A stretch of 64,000 bases of DNA from CBDFLD01 sp965249005 (lineage in GTDB: Bacteria; Acidobacteriota; UBA6911): NCBI GenBank assembly GCA_965249005.1, contig CBDFLD010000020.1, positions 1 through 64,000 on the forward strand, given 5' to 3'. Below the pieces are notes generated by a model that did not search any database, was not told the origin of the DNA, and saw only the letters and a program-made list of their open reading frames with translations. This document shows positions 8,459 through 16,698 of the stretch, piece after piece. A program made the translations under genes and the position numbers. How positions within the stretch are numbered: the stretch's first letter is position 1; every line of letters starts with the position of its first letter.

Positions 8459-10311
8459 CCCAAAATAAGCGAGGTATGAGCTCGCTCGGAAAATCGTTTG
8501 CCTTTTCCGAATATCTCGTGGATTTCAGCTCCTTGTGCGTAACAGGGAAAGCAAAGAGAAACACAAGAGACAAACCTTCCATTGGTTGTCTGGATCACTT
8601 GATCTTGTTTGTCTCTGTTATGCCCTTCCTTTCGCCCGCCACTCTTGCTCCGCCGGGGGTACGGGCTCACCCGCCGGCGAGGCGCCTTCAAGTAAACCTG
8701 AGTTGCCTGATATAGTCGAACGTCGCCAAAAAGGTTTCGAGATGCTTGCTATAGGCCAATATCCTGTAAACGAGGCGACGACCGGTTCTTACAATCTGAC
8801 AGGGTATTTGCACAAAGTTCACCAGGAAGCGTTTGAACTCCATCCTCAAGATATCACGACGTACTGTCGGCGCCTGCGTCACCAGGCCATACCAGGCCTT
8901 CAGATTCCACGCCAGCGATGCGATGACCATGTAGGCCCAGTTCGATACCAGACTGTCCGAAGGCATCCTCAAGGCGTTCACTCCACTCTTGAGCTGACCG
9001 ATGACGTTTTCCTGGTTGCAGCGATCGTTGGCAAAAAGGACCACTTCTCCCATCGTCATCTCCCGATCGTTGGTGATGTAGAAGAAGTACCGGACCTCAT
9101 CAAACAGCCGGTGCTCCCCCTTTTCGATCGTGAGGTTCTTCCGAACCACAACCATGCGATAGGTTTTCTTACAGTGTCCGGGACGATAGTCAAACTCGGC
9201 GACCTGCTCGCTCTGCAGGCGGATGTTCTTGAATTCTCTCTCCTTGATTACTTGTTCTTTGACGTTTTCCGGACGGCGCCGTTCTTCGCTCTTGACCTCA
9301 TAACGAGGAGGCCGCTCGAGCGGTTTCCATTGTCTCTCCGGCAGGGCATCGGCCATCCCGACCAGGTTCGGCTTGGCGTCATAACCAAAGACAAAACCAA
9401 CCCGCTCGTCCCAGCGATCGAAGTTTCTCGTCAGCGAGAAATCCGTGTCGCCCCGAAGCCAGACCTTCGTAAACACCGACGACACCAGATCGATTGCCCG
9501 GTCCATCCACTCGGCCGCTCCGTCGGAAGAGGGACGGTTGCCCGGCCGATTCATCAGATAGAGGACCTCATTCGTATTGGCCAAGGTCACGATCAACGGT
9601 GCGTAACCCCAGATCCCGTTGTAGGCAATGTCCATTCCTTCCTTGCATTCCCCCAAGGTTCCGGCGACGGTCCCGTCCACGTCGATGATGGCCTCCTTCC
9701 GGAAGGAAGCATCCTGCAACTTCCACACCTTGGTTCGGGTTTCATTGATGGTTTCCTGAAGTCCGAAGATCCAATCCTCATCGAAACGACGGAGGAAATC
9801 TCCAGCCGTCGTGGGATCCGGAATCCTCTCGGCTCCCAGTCCGTTCATGTAGGTCTCATCCTGGCGCAACCGCTCGATATCTTCGAGACAGGTTCCACCC
9901 GACAAGACGTTGTATGCGATGTTCAGTACATGATCGGATTCCCAGTAAGGAAAGTGGTACTTGAGCAAAACGATGTTTCTGTTGATATCTTTGTCCAATC
10001 CAAGCTTACACACGAGCTTGTGAATGGCTCCGATACCACCAGATCCGATGGCGCGCGTTCTCTCGGCGATCTCGTAGTAGGTGTTGGAGTCCTTGAACAT
10101 AGGATCGGACCGGTCCTCAAACTGATTTCTTTCCAACCGGCGTGTAAGATTTTGCTTGTCTCGGAGGAGGATTCTGTGGTTTCTTTTATTCACCTGGAAT
10201 GTGCTCCTTTCGGGATGTCTTGTAAATATATCAAACGCATTTTATCCCGTAACGGCGCACGTTCCAGGGCTTTTCTTCCTCCTCATGCAAAAAATCACGC
10301 TGGACTAAGGC
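8459..10311 (-). mobile_element. IS1380-type insertion sequence, copy B
   Basis: This is a second 1853-bp copy of the element at 4703-6555. It is flanked by CTAGT at 8454-8458 and 10312-10316. The two flanks belong to unrelated genes on opposite strands that both lack their 5' ends. Either the insertion hit an older junction, or the copy took part in a rearrangement. Both copies use a CTAG target with a variable fifth base. Confidence 0.9.
8688..10193 (-). CDS. IS1380-family transposase, copy B
   Basis: This is the 501-residue DDE transposase of copy B. It has the same sequence and the same candidate catalytic residues as copy A (IIDVDGT, RGDTDF, NQENVIGQL). Identity of the two proteins points to recent transposition or gene conversion. 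The frame is complete. Confidence 0.93.
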   Translation of the reverse strand: MNKRNHRILLRDKQNLTRRLERNQFEDRSDPMFKDSNTYYEIAERTRAIGSGGIGAIHKLVCKLGLDKDINRNIVLLKYHFPYWESDHVLNIAYNVLSGGTCLEDIERLRQDETYMNGLGAERIPDPTTAGDFLRRFDEDWIFGLQETINETRTKVWKLQDASFRKEAIIDVDGTVAGTLGECKEGMDIAYNGIWGYAPLIVTLANTNEVLYLMNRPGNRPSSDGAAEWMDRAIDLVSSVFTKVWLRGDTDFSLTRNFDRWDERVGFVFGYDAKPNLVGMADALPERQWKPLERPPRYEVKSEERRRPENVKEQVIKEREFKNIRLQSEQVAEFDYRPGHCKKTYRMVVVRKNLTIEKGEHRLFDEVRYFFYITNDREMTMGEVVLFANDRCNQENVIGQLKSGVNALRMPSDSLVSNWAYMVIASLAWNLKAWYGLVTQAPTVRRDILRMEFKRFLVNFVQIPCQIVRTGRRLVYRILAYSKHLETFLATFDYIRQLRFT

Positions 10312-10551
10312 CTAGTTGAGAAGTTCAATTTGTGCCTGGAAATGAATCAACCTGTGATGGTTCAGGAGATCATTCCCGGCCCCGATACGAACATTTACAA
10401 GATGCAAGGCTATGTGAACTCCAAAGGACAGTTGGTTGGAAAGTTCTTCCTGGGAAAACTGCGCTCGAATCCGCCGCCGTTCGGCGTGGGAAGGGTTGTG
10501 GTAAGCAAAGAACGCAATCGGGAAGTCGAGGATCACACCGAAAAAAGTGCT
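10312..10551 (+). pseudogene. ATP-grasp enzyme, central fragment
   Basis: The frame entering from the IS edge reads LVEKFNLCLEMNQPVMVQEI and then IPGPDTNIYKMQGYVNSKGQ. This is the ATP-grasp core of predicted carboligases related to biotin carboxylase and carbamoyl-phosphate synthase. The N-terminal half is missing at the IS1380 edge. The frame ends near 10551 at an IS3-like element, and the C-terminal part resumes after it. In both flanking repeat copies a run of six A puts the two halves out of frame by one base, so a frameshift probably existed before that insertion. The original function (amide- or peptide-type ligation) is inferred from the fold only. Confidence 0.7.
10535..10551 (+). repeat. 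Direct repeat flanking the IS3-like element (left copy)
   Basis: ACACCGAAAAAAGTGCT occurs here and at 11960-11976, directly outside the two ends of the element. It behaves as a target-site duplication but is far longer than the 3-5 bp usual for IS3-type elements. Confidence 0.75.
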
Positions 10552-10614
10552 TGAGTCGGACCCAGTTTTCTTGGACACAGAATAAGAGATAATGAGATGT
10601 CCAAGGAGGTGGAA

Positions 10615-11031
10615 ATGGTTCGAACGAAGAGGGTGAAGTGGAAGGCGACGGCAGGAACGGAGGGAGCCCGTAGGGCGACTGGGGTTCGGGCCGTCGGCGC
10701 CGCGCCCGGGGCGAGGCCTCTGGAGCCGGGGCAGCGTTGGAGCGGAGGACGAAAGCGGGACGTGGTGCTGCGACTGCTGCGGGGCGAATCTGTGGATGCG
10801 CTGTCGCGTGAGGTGGGCGTGGAGATCTACCGGCTGGAGGAGTGGCGGGAGCGGGCCTTGGCCGGCATCGAGCTGGGCTTGAAGAATCACCAGGGCAAGC
10901 CGTTGGCGGAGGAACTCGACGCCGCGAAGCGTCACATCGGGGAGCTGTCCATGGAAATCGAGCTGCTGCGCAATCGCGCCCGGGCGGCGGAGAAGCGCCT
11001 CCCTTTGGCGATGAGGAGGTCGCGACGATGA
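10615..11031 (+). CDS. IS3-like transposase orfA (helix-turn-helix)
   Basis: This small DNA-binding subunit has a basic N terminus, a helix-turn-helix region (VVLRLLRGESVDALSREVGV) and a C-terminal coiled coil (LAEELDAAKRHIGELSMEIE), as is usual for orfA proteins. The start at 10615 is chosen because a strong AAGGAGG site lies six bases before it. The stop overlaps the orfB start in an ATGA, so translation is probably coupled. Confidence 0.8.
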   Translation: MVRTKRVKWKATAGTEGARRATGVRAVGAAPGARPLEPGQRWSGGRKRDVVLRLLRGESVDALSREVGVEIYRLEEWRERALAGIELGLKNHQGKPLAEELDAAKRHIGELSMEIELLRNRARAAEKRLPLAMRRSRR

Positions 11032-11927
11032 GCGAGACGATCTCCGAAGCCACGGGTCAACGTTACGGGATCCAGCGCGTGTGTCAGGCCTGGGAGCGCT
11101 CGCGCTCGGCGCTCTACGCCCGGCGGACAAGCGAGCAGAAGCGGCAGGAGGGCGAGGAACCCACTCGGCGGGGTCCCCAGCCCAAGGTGTCGGACGAGAA
11201 GCTTTTGGAGGCGATCCAGGCCGATCTGGAGCGCTCACCGTTCCAGGGCGAGGGTCATCGTAAGGTCCACGCGCGGCTTCGGATCTTGGACGGGATCCGG
11301 GTTGCGCGCAAGCGGGTGCTGCGGGTCATGCGAGAGCATGAGTTGCTCTCACCACACCGCGGACGCCAGGGTGGAACGAAGGCACACGATGGGAAGATCG
11401 TCACCCTGGCGCCGAACGTGATGTGGGGGACCGACGGAGTGCGGGTGTTCACGCTCGATGACGGGTGGGTCTGGATTTTCGCGGCGGTGGAGCACTGGAA
11501 CGCGGAGTGTGGGGGGTGGCACGTGTGCAAGGTCGGTAGCCGCTTCGCGGCGTTGGAGCCGATCTCGCAGGGTCTGCTGCGCCTCTATGGTTCCATTGAC
11601 TCCGACGTTGCCCGGGGGCTGGCGCTCCGGATGGACCACGGCTCCCAGTACCTGTCGGATCACTTCCTCAACCAGATCCGGTGCTGGGGCATCCGTCCCA
11701 GCTTCGGTTTTGTCGAGGAACCGGAAACGAACGGAGTTGCGGAGCGGTGGAATCGCACGCTCAAGGACCAAGCGATCCACGGGAGAATCTTCCAGAACCT
11801 CCAGAAGGTGCGTGCCGCCGTGGCCGAGTTCGTGGAGTTGTACAACAAGACCTGGCGTCTCGAGAAGATCGATTATCAAACACCGATCGAGGCACGCGAG
11901 GCGCACAAGCTACGCCAGGCGGCGTAG
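11028..11927 (+). CDS. IS3-like transposase orfB (rve integrase core)
   Basis: This is the catalytic transposase of the element, 299 residues. An HTH_21-like region (GHRKVHARLRI) is followed by the integrase core. Candidate acids are the Asp in VMWGTDGVRVF, the Asp in LALRMDHGSQYLS and the Glu in ETNGVAERWNRTLKD, giving a D-D-35-E pattern. The frame is complete and overlaps orfA by four bases. It appears functional. Confidence 0.87.
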   Translation: MSETISEATGQRYGIQRVCQAWERSRSALYARRTSEQKRQEGEEPTRRGPQPKVSDEKLLEAIQADLERSPFQGEGHRKVHARLRILDGIRVARKRVLRVMREHELLSPHRGRQGGTKAHDGKIVTLAPNVMWGTDGVRVFTLDDGWVWIFAAVEHWNAECGGWHVCKVGSRFAALEPISQGLLRLYGSIDSDVARGLALRMDHGSQYLSDHFLNQIRCWGIRPSFGFVEEPETNGVAERWNRTLKDQAIHGRIFQNLQKVRAAVAEFVELYNKTWRLEKIDYQTPIEAREAHKLRQAA

Positions 11928-11959
11928 CTCAAACTTGTGTCCAAGGAACCGGGTGCGCT

Positions 11960-12454
11960 ACACCGAAAAAAGTGCTGACCAGTGCCGGATTCAAAAGTAG
12001 CTTTTTCAGTATCGAATTCAAAAAGGATCCGGGGGACGGCAAACTGAAATTGATCGAGAACAATGTTCGACTGGTACGGATCAACTGGCTGGCAACCAGT
12101 TGCGGTGTCAATTTCCCTTGGGTAATGTATCTGGTTTTGGTGGAAAATCGACAAATTGATATTGGCGACTACAAAAAGGATGTTTATTGGATCGAACTCT
12201 ATTCCGATATTTTCAATTCTATCTTCAGGCATGGAAGGGAAAACATTTCGTTCCGTGACTACTTACCGCCCTATCTTGCGCGAAACAAGACGTTCGCTGT
12301 GTTCTCCCTCTTTGATCCGCTCCCTTTTATCAAACACTCGCTGAATCTGCCACGCTTCTTCTTTAGGCAACGACGCGGAAGGTTCCCGAAGGCCATACCG
12401 GGTAGTGAACGGCGGGCTAAAAAGAAAAGTGCTATTGGTCGCGCTTCATTGTGA
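11960..12454 (+). pseudogene. ATP-grasp enzyme, C-terminal fragment
   Basis: After the right direct repeat the frame reads KKVLTSAGFKSSFFSIEFKK and later GKLKLIENNVRLVRINWLA, the acidic ATP-grasp end of a carboligase-type enzyme (an E-x-N metal-binding pattern is visible). It ends in a basic tail and a stop at 12454. Together with 10312-10551 it forms one gene broken by the IS3-like element and by a one-base shift in an A-run. No start site precedes it, so it is not expected to be expressed as an enzyme. Confidence 0.7.
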
Positions 12455-13203
12455 GTACAAGTGACGTGACGCGTCGCATCATCGCACGGACCGGATCTCT
12501 TAAGTGAACCAATACCAAACGGTTTCCCTTTTTTCAAAGTTGTGCAAAAATTAAGGATGTTCCTGATTGATTCTTGAGTCAAATTGAAAGATGCGGCTTA
12601 TTCCATCGCCCTTCTCGGATTCTGCCAAATTTGCGGGAACCGGCTTCCCCAACTGTTTCAGCTTTCCCTGAGCCAATGCTTCTTTCTGCCGCTGTTCCGC
12701 TGCCTTCGCTTAATCCGCTCTGCGACGTGTGTGTCCGTTGCCACACACCCACACAATTGCACCCATCTCAAAACCCGGCACCTCCACCCTCAGCAGAGCT
12801 TCCCTGCGTCCAGATCGATCCATTCCCACCGCTCCTCTAACGCGAGAGCCGGGACTGTTTTTAAGCCAGTCTAGCTCCACCTGCCGGTCTGACGATAGAG
12901 CTTCAACGCCTGGCTTCCCCGACGATCCCTGAATGCCTGTGTCATCGATTCAATCGCCTGCCGCTTCCATTGCGTCACCTGATTCGGATGAATCTCGCTA
13001 CCTGTGCCGTCAGATCCGCCCTGAACGCCCGCCGCTGTTGGGTCCTATCGTAAAAAGAGTAATTTTTTTATGGCATTTGGAGTGGAACTAGCTATATGAT
13101 GTTTCTACCTCACCACATATTGTGTATCGCGTTTGCCTTTGAAGCAGATGCCGGGCCATTGCTCCGCATTCAAGGGTTTCATTACGCCGCTTGTTTTGAT
13201 GAC
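12455..13203. other. Gene-poor interval with transposase debris
   Basis: No intact gene is visible. The part from about 12830 to 13050 holds a decayed IS3 orfA on the minus strand, described separately. The stretch 12455-12830 has only proline- and cysteine-rich random-looking frames. An A/T-rich patch at 13049-13075 precedes the next gene and may hold its promoter. Confidence 0.5.
12830..13050 (-). pseudogene. IS3-type orfA remnant, frameshifted
   Basis: The minus strand encodes TQQRRAFRADLTAQ in one frame, then EIHPNQVTQWKRQAIESMTQ and LKLYRQTGRWS in another. After a further shift it reads LALEERWEWIDLD. These match the order of blocks in IS3/IS150-type orfA proteins. Several shifts and stops show that it is dead. 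No orfB follows directly. Confidence 0.6.
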
Positions 13204-14598
13204 ATGAAAATTCTAGTGCTAGATCTCTACCCCTCAACGGCGTTAGCCTTGAGGCTTCAATCCATTCTCAAAGGTTCTGCTCGGTCAGACCTTAGCCTAT
13301 CCATACAGACGTTCAGGATTCAAGGCACTTCATTTCCAAAAAGAAGTATCGACGATGGCTTATCAACAAAACAACCCGATCTCGTTTTCGCAATTGTTCA
13401 GTCCCTCTCTCATCCATGGACTGAAGATCTCCTTTTATTTCTAAAGGGAAAAATCCCCGACACTCCCTTGATTGTGGTTTTCGAGGAAGGAGAAAGCGAT
13501 GATGTGCATAATCTATTAAATCTAGGAATCTCTGACTTTATAACACTACCCCTGACACCGGTTACTGTTCTACCACGCATTTGGAGGTTGTTTGAGGATA
13601 AAATATCACCTGAATCCTTCTTTCGACTCCTTAGGGAAAGGTATGGTCTTCAAGAGCTTCTGGGAAATAGTCCTGCATTTGTAGCAGAAGTGCGAAAAAT
13701 CCCCCTCGTTGCAAAGTTTGAATCTACAGTAATCATAATGGGAGAAACAGGGACGGGGAAGGAACTATTTGCCAGGGCTATTCATTATCTCAGTCCCAAG
13801 GGACATCAACCATTTATTCCAATAAACTGTGCCTCACTCTCGTCAGAGCTAGCGGAAAACGAATTATTCGGCCACGAAAAAGGTGCATTCACCAGTGCAC
13901 TCACCTCATCAACCGGAATAATTCAGGAAGCTCAGAGTGGCACTATAATGTTAGATGAGGTCGATTGTCTGAATTTGGGAGTACAAAGTAAATTGTTACG
14001 ATTCATGCAGGAAAAGGAGTACCGCCGTGTTGGATCACCGAAGATTCGCAAGGCGGATGTTCGAATAATTTCCGCGACCAATAGTCAATTGCTCGATAAG
14101 GTTCAGACTGGAGAATTCCGCCGCGATCTCTTTTATCGACTTAGTGTTATTCAAATTGCCCTCCCTCCTCTTAGGGAGCGCCTAGAAGATATCCCACTTC
14201 TGTCGCGTCACTTTCTTAACATGTACGTCAAACGCTTCAATAAAGCGGTCAATGATATTTCGTCGGGAGCCATGCAGAAATTGGTTGATTATGATTGGCC
14301 AGGAAACGTAAGAGAATTAGAAAATGTTATTGAACGGGCAATTATACTTTGCAAAAGATCTGTTGTGGAAGCGGGAAACATCCAGCTGCCACAGAATCAT
14401 TTCGAGTACGGAGCACAGTCCTTCAAAGAAGCCAAGGCAGATATTATTGAACAATTCGAACAGGTTTACATAAAACGGTTGTTGGCATCATACCAAGGCA
14501 ATATTAGTAAATCCGCTAAAGCAGCAAAAAAGAACCGGCGCGCTTTTTGGGCTCTAATTCAAAAATATGGAATCGAACCGAAAGTATTTCGCAGTTGA
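13204..14598 (+). CDS. Sigma-54-dependent activator (NtrC-like) with degenerate receiver
   Basis: This response-regulator-like enhancer-binding protein has an N-terminal receiver-like domain (about residues 1-130), an AAA+ domain and a Fis-type helix-turn-helix (NISKSAKAAKKNRRAFWALI). Walker A is GETGTGKE, Walker B is TIMLDEVD and the arginine-finger region is FRRDLFYRL. The sigma-54 contact loop reads GAFTSA instead of GAFTGA. In the receiver the usual phosphorylated Asp after the third strand is absent (PDLVFAIVQS) and the usual Lys-Pro is replaced by LPLTP, so it is probably not phosphorylated. The start at 13204 (MKILVLDLY) is chosen because the domain begins there. The gene is much more AT-rich than its neighbours, which suggests transfer. 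No kinase gene is adjacent. Confidence 0.85.
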   Translation: MKILVLDLYPSTALALRLQSILKGSARSDLSLSIQTFRIQGTSFPKRSIDDGLSTKQPDLVFAIVQSLSHPWTEDLLLFLKGKIPDTPLIVVFEEGESDDVHNLLNLGISDFITLPLTPVTVLPRIWRLFEDKISPESFFRLLRERYGLQELLGNSPAFVAEVRKIPLVAKFESTVIIMGETGTGKELFARAIHYLSPKGHQPFIPINCASLSSELAENELFGHEKGAFTSALTSSTGIIQEAQSGTIMLDEVDCLNLGVQSKLLRFMQEKEYRRVGSPKIRKADVRIISATNSQLLDKVQTGEFRRDLFYRLSVIQIALPPLRERLEDIPLLSRHFLNMYVKRFNKAVNDISSGAMQKLVDYDWPGNVRELENVIERAIILCKRSVVEAGNIQLPQNHFEYGAQSFKEAKADIIEQFEQVYIKRLLASYQGNISKSAKAAKKNRRAFWALIQKYGIEPKVFRS

Positions 14599-15500
14599 AA
14601 TACGAACCGTGCGCGTCCATGAAACTGGAGAATTGAGCCTCTCCCCATTGTTAGGACAGAAAATCAGCTTCTTTAAGATGGATAGCAGCCTCCCGGAAAT
14701 CGAAAAAATGGGCCAGTTGCGTTTTTTCGATTAACGACATCTGCAGTGGAAAAACTCCCTCCAGGGTCGCTTGTAGGCGACGATCGCTCCTTGGCCCGAC
14801 CCATGGCATAGCCCGTTTTCGGGGTCGCGCCGCCCGCCTGAAGTAAACCTCGGCCGGTGTACGGTAACCGAGTCCTTGGTGAATCCGGTCCCCATTGCAG
14901 AATCGAAAGAAACGCTTCAGGTTCTCGATAGCCTCGGGCACATGCTCGTAATCTTTGAGGTAGTTGAGTGGCGCAGAGGAGTCACGTCACACCTCCACGC
15001 TCTCCCAGAACCGGAGGTGAATCTCTCGATTCATCCGGCTCCTATCGCCCAACCCCCGTCTCCGTCAGCCAATGCGCGAAGAAGCGAGGCTGCCGAAGGT
15101 GAATCCGGCGGTACCACGCCCAGGCCGTGTGCAAACGCACAGAGCCCGCATCAAGAGATCATGATCGAGATCAAGCACCCAGTCGTAGCGCCAACACCTC
15201 TGGCCGCGACCGCAAGTGCCTGGTGCGCTGACTTACAGCCGTTCGACGAAAACGTTGTCGATGGCGCGGCCGCGCCCATCCATGCTGATGCTGATGCCGT
15301 GATGGTTGAGACGGCCCGTGAACTCGGTGCTCGTGAACTGAGACCCTTGATCGGAATTGAAGATCTCCGGACGGGCGATCTTCAGCGCCCATTCCAGGGC
15401 CGCAAGGTAAAAGCTTAGGTCCAGAGAAACCGACAGCTGCCAGGAGAGCACGTAACGGCTACCAATCCATGATCGCTACCAAGTAAACGAAACTGTGCTG
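14599..15500 (-). pseudogene. IS3-family orfB remnant, split and frameshifted
   Basis: The minus strand carries integrase-core blocks in order: FVYLVAIMDW near 15460-15490, VLSWQLSVSLDL with NSDQGSQFTS and DNVFVERL at about 15450-15235, then YLKDYEHVPEAIENLKRFFR and DRIHQGLGYRTPAEVYF at about 14965-14830. The second Asp and the Glu of the DDE set are present. Roughly 230 bp of unrelated sequence sits between the FVERL and YLKDYEHV blocks, which are normally about a dozen residues apart. Frameshifts break the rest. Confidence 0.75.
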
Positions 15501-15509
15501 CTGCCGGGT

Positions 15510-15701
15510 TCCTTCATCCCAACCGCACCCGATGATTTGGTGGCGGCCCGAGGAATCGGAGACCACAAACTCTACGTCGTCCCGAGTCTGGACCTGGTTG
15601 TAACCCGTCTCGGATCCACGGCAAAGTTTGCGGGGGAACATCCGGAAGTTCAGTTTTTCGACCGCGAATTCTGGCGGCGCCTGATGGCCGCCGCGCCGTG
15701 A
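15510..15701 (+). pseudogene. Serine hydrolase (beta-lactamase class C-like), C-terminal remnant
   Basis: The plus strand reads APDDLVAARGIGDHKLYVVP, SLDLVVTRLGSTAKF and FDREFWRRLMAAAP followed by a stop. The YVVPSLDLVVTRLG block with a final FDREFW segment is typical of the C terminus of beta-lactamase-related serine hydrolases. Everything upstream is replaced by the IS3 remnant, so the catalytic SxxK part is lost. The stop lies just before the palindromic repeat at 15708. Confidence 0.6.
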
Positions 15702-15707
15702 CTACAG

Positions 15708-15791
15708 GGTCACAGCTTGAAAATTGAATTTTGGGCTTCCCTGGGATAACCAGGAGCACCATCGCCAAAATTCAATTTTCAAGCTGTGACC
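15708..15791. repeat. Long palindromic repeat, copy 1 (REP/MITE-like)
   Basis: A perfect 27-bp inverted repeat (arms 15708-15734 and 15765-15791, beginning GGTCACAGCTTGAAAA) encloses a 30-bp loop. The loop holds a small second stem, CTGG-N5-CCAG. The same arms recur at 56871-56966 with a different loop. It sits right after a gene end, as REP-type elements do. Confidence 0.85.
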
Positions 15792-15877
15792 GCATCGTTT
15801 TAGCGGAACTTCTTCGGCATTGGATTGTTTGCATACCCAGACAATGGATCCACGAGATCCGGAGAGGAGATTGGGTT

Positions 15878-16315
15878 ATGAATGTCAAACAATCTATCGC
15901 AGTCGGGACGCTGGGATTCGCGCTTCTAGTACCATCAATCGAGGGCTTCGCCGCACCGAAAGTTCGGGCCAGGGTAGGTGTTCGTGTCGGATTCGGAGCC
16001 CCGGTATATCGTGCTCGCCCACATTACTATTACGGGCCGGTTGTTCCCGTCGGGTACTACCACACGTCCCGAGTCGTGAGGGTTCGCCGTGTGAACCATG
16101 GAGAGGTAGATTTCAATATCAAGCCCAACAAATCCCGGATTTATGTGAATGGGGATTTCCTGGGGATCGCCGACGACTTTGACGGATTTCCTCAGACCGC
16201 GAAATTACCGCCGGGCCGCTACAACATAAAGATAGTGGCTCCGAATGGTCGTATCGAGCGCCGAAGTATCTATGTCGTCGCAGGTGAGGAAATAAATCTC
16301 AACATCAAGTTTTAG
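15878..16315 (+). CDS. Exported PEGA-domain protein
   Basis: The 145-residue protein has a signal peptide (IAVGTLGFALLVPSIEGFAA), a glycine/tyrosine-rich linker, and a C-terminal PEGA domain at about residues 75-145. Recognisable parts are FNIKPNKSRIYVNGDFLG, KLPPGRYNIKI and VVAGEEINLNIKF. PEGA domains are small surface-associated beta folds with no catalytic role known. The ATG at 15878 is preceded by a GGAGAGGAG ribosome site. It is one of the few intact genes within the decayed zone. Confidence 0.82.
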   Translation: MNVKQSIAVGTLGFALLVPSIEGFAAPKVRARVGVRVGFGAPVYRARPHYYYGPVVPVGYYHTSRVVRVRRVNHGEVDFNIKPNKSRIYVNGDFLGIADDFDGFPQTAKLPPGRYNIKIVAPNGRIERRSIYVVAGEEINLNIKF

Positions 16316-16698
16316 AGCACTGACCACTTACCACTGACCTCAATCCGTTGTTCGGGGTCAGTGGTCCTACTTCAAGATACTCGAGACTTCGAATCCCTTC
16401 AGCTTTTCGCGCCCTTTCAGAGAACTCCAATTCCACTAGGAACGCCAGGCCCACTGTGGGTAGAGGTGTGCGTGGCGGCCTCTCCTGTACCGGCGGTTCG
16501 AGAAAAAATCCCTTCGTAATCGGTAGGACTCCTTCTTTGGACTCCAGGGGGACGAGTTTCTCGAACCAACCTGGGTGGATCAGATCGCAGTCACGGGATC
16601 TCGTATGGAAATGAATTGTCCGTCTAATCTTTGGGAACGCAAAGCGGACGGTTTTCGGAACCCGAATCAACAAGATCGACCTCACCCGTTGGAGATGT
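16316..16698. other. Intergenic stretch with a hairpin
   Basis: No gene is recognised. An inverted repeat CCACTGACC (16331-16339) and GGTCAGTGG (16356-16364) lies 16 bases behind the PEGA gene and could act as a weak terminator, though no clear T-run follows. The remaining 330 bp show no known domain in any frame. Confidence 0.45.

Larger units (their letters stand above)
10552..11959 (+). mobile_element. IS3-like two-ORF insertion sequence
   Basis: The 1.4-kb element carries orfA and orfB on the plus strand. Its ends are imperfect inverted repeats: the left end includes CCTTGGACACA-like CTTGGACACAG and the complement of the right end includes CACCCGGTTCCTTGGACAC. A 17-base direct repeat lies immediately outside both ends. 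The element splits an ATP-grasp gene. Its GC content is clearly higher than that of the gene it interrupts. Confidence 0.85.

Noticed and set aside
7507..8691. A 394-residue minus-strand frame fusing IS sequence with the carboxypeptidase-regulatory-like protein
   Set aside because: The first 78 residues are IS non-coding sequence that is present in both IS copies; the fusion is accidental.
10312..11238. A 308-residue proline- and serine-rich minus-strand frame
   Set aside because: It lies opposite the ATP-grasp remnant and the IS3-like orfA/orfB, which have clear domains.
12574..12932. Three small plus-strand frames rich in Pro and Cys
   Set aside because: They are antisense to IS3 orfA debris and have no ribosome site or known motif.
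13096..13203. An upstream start for the sigma-54 activator
   Set aside because: The extra 36 residues match no domain and the receiver-like fold begins at 13204 with MKILVLDLY.
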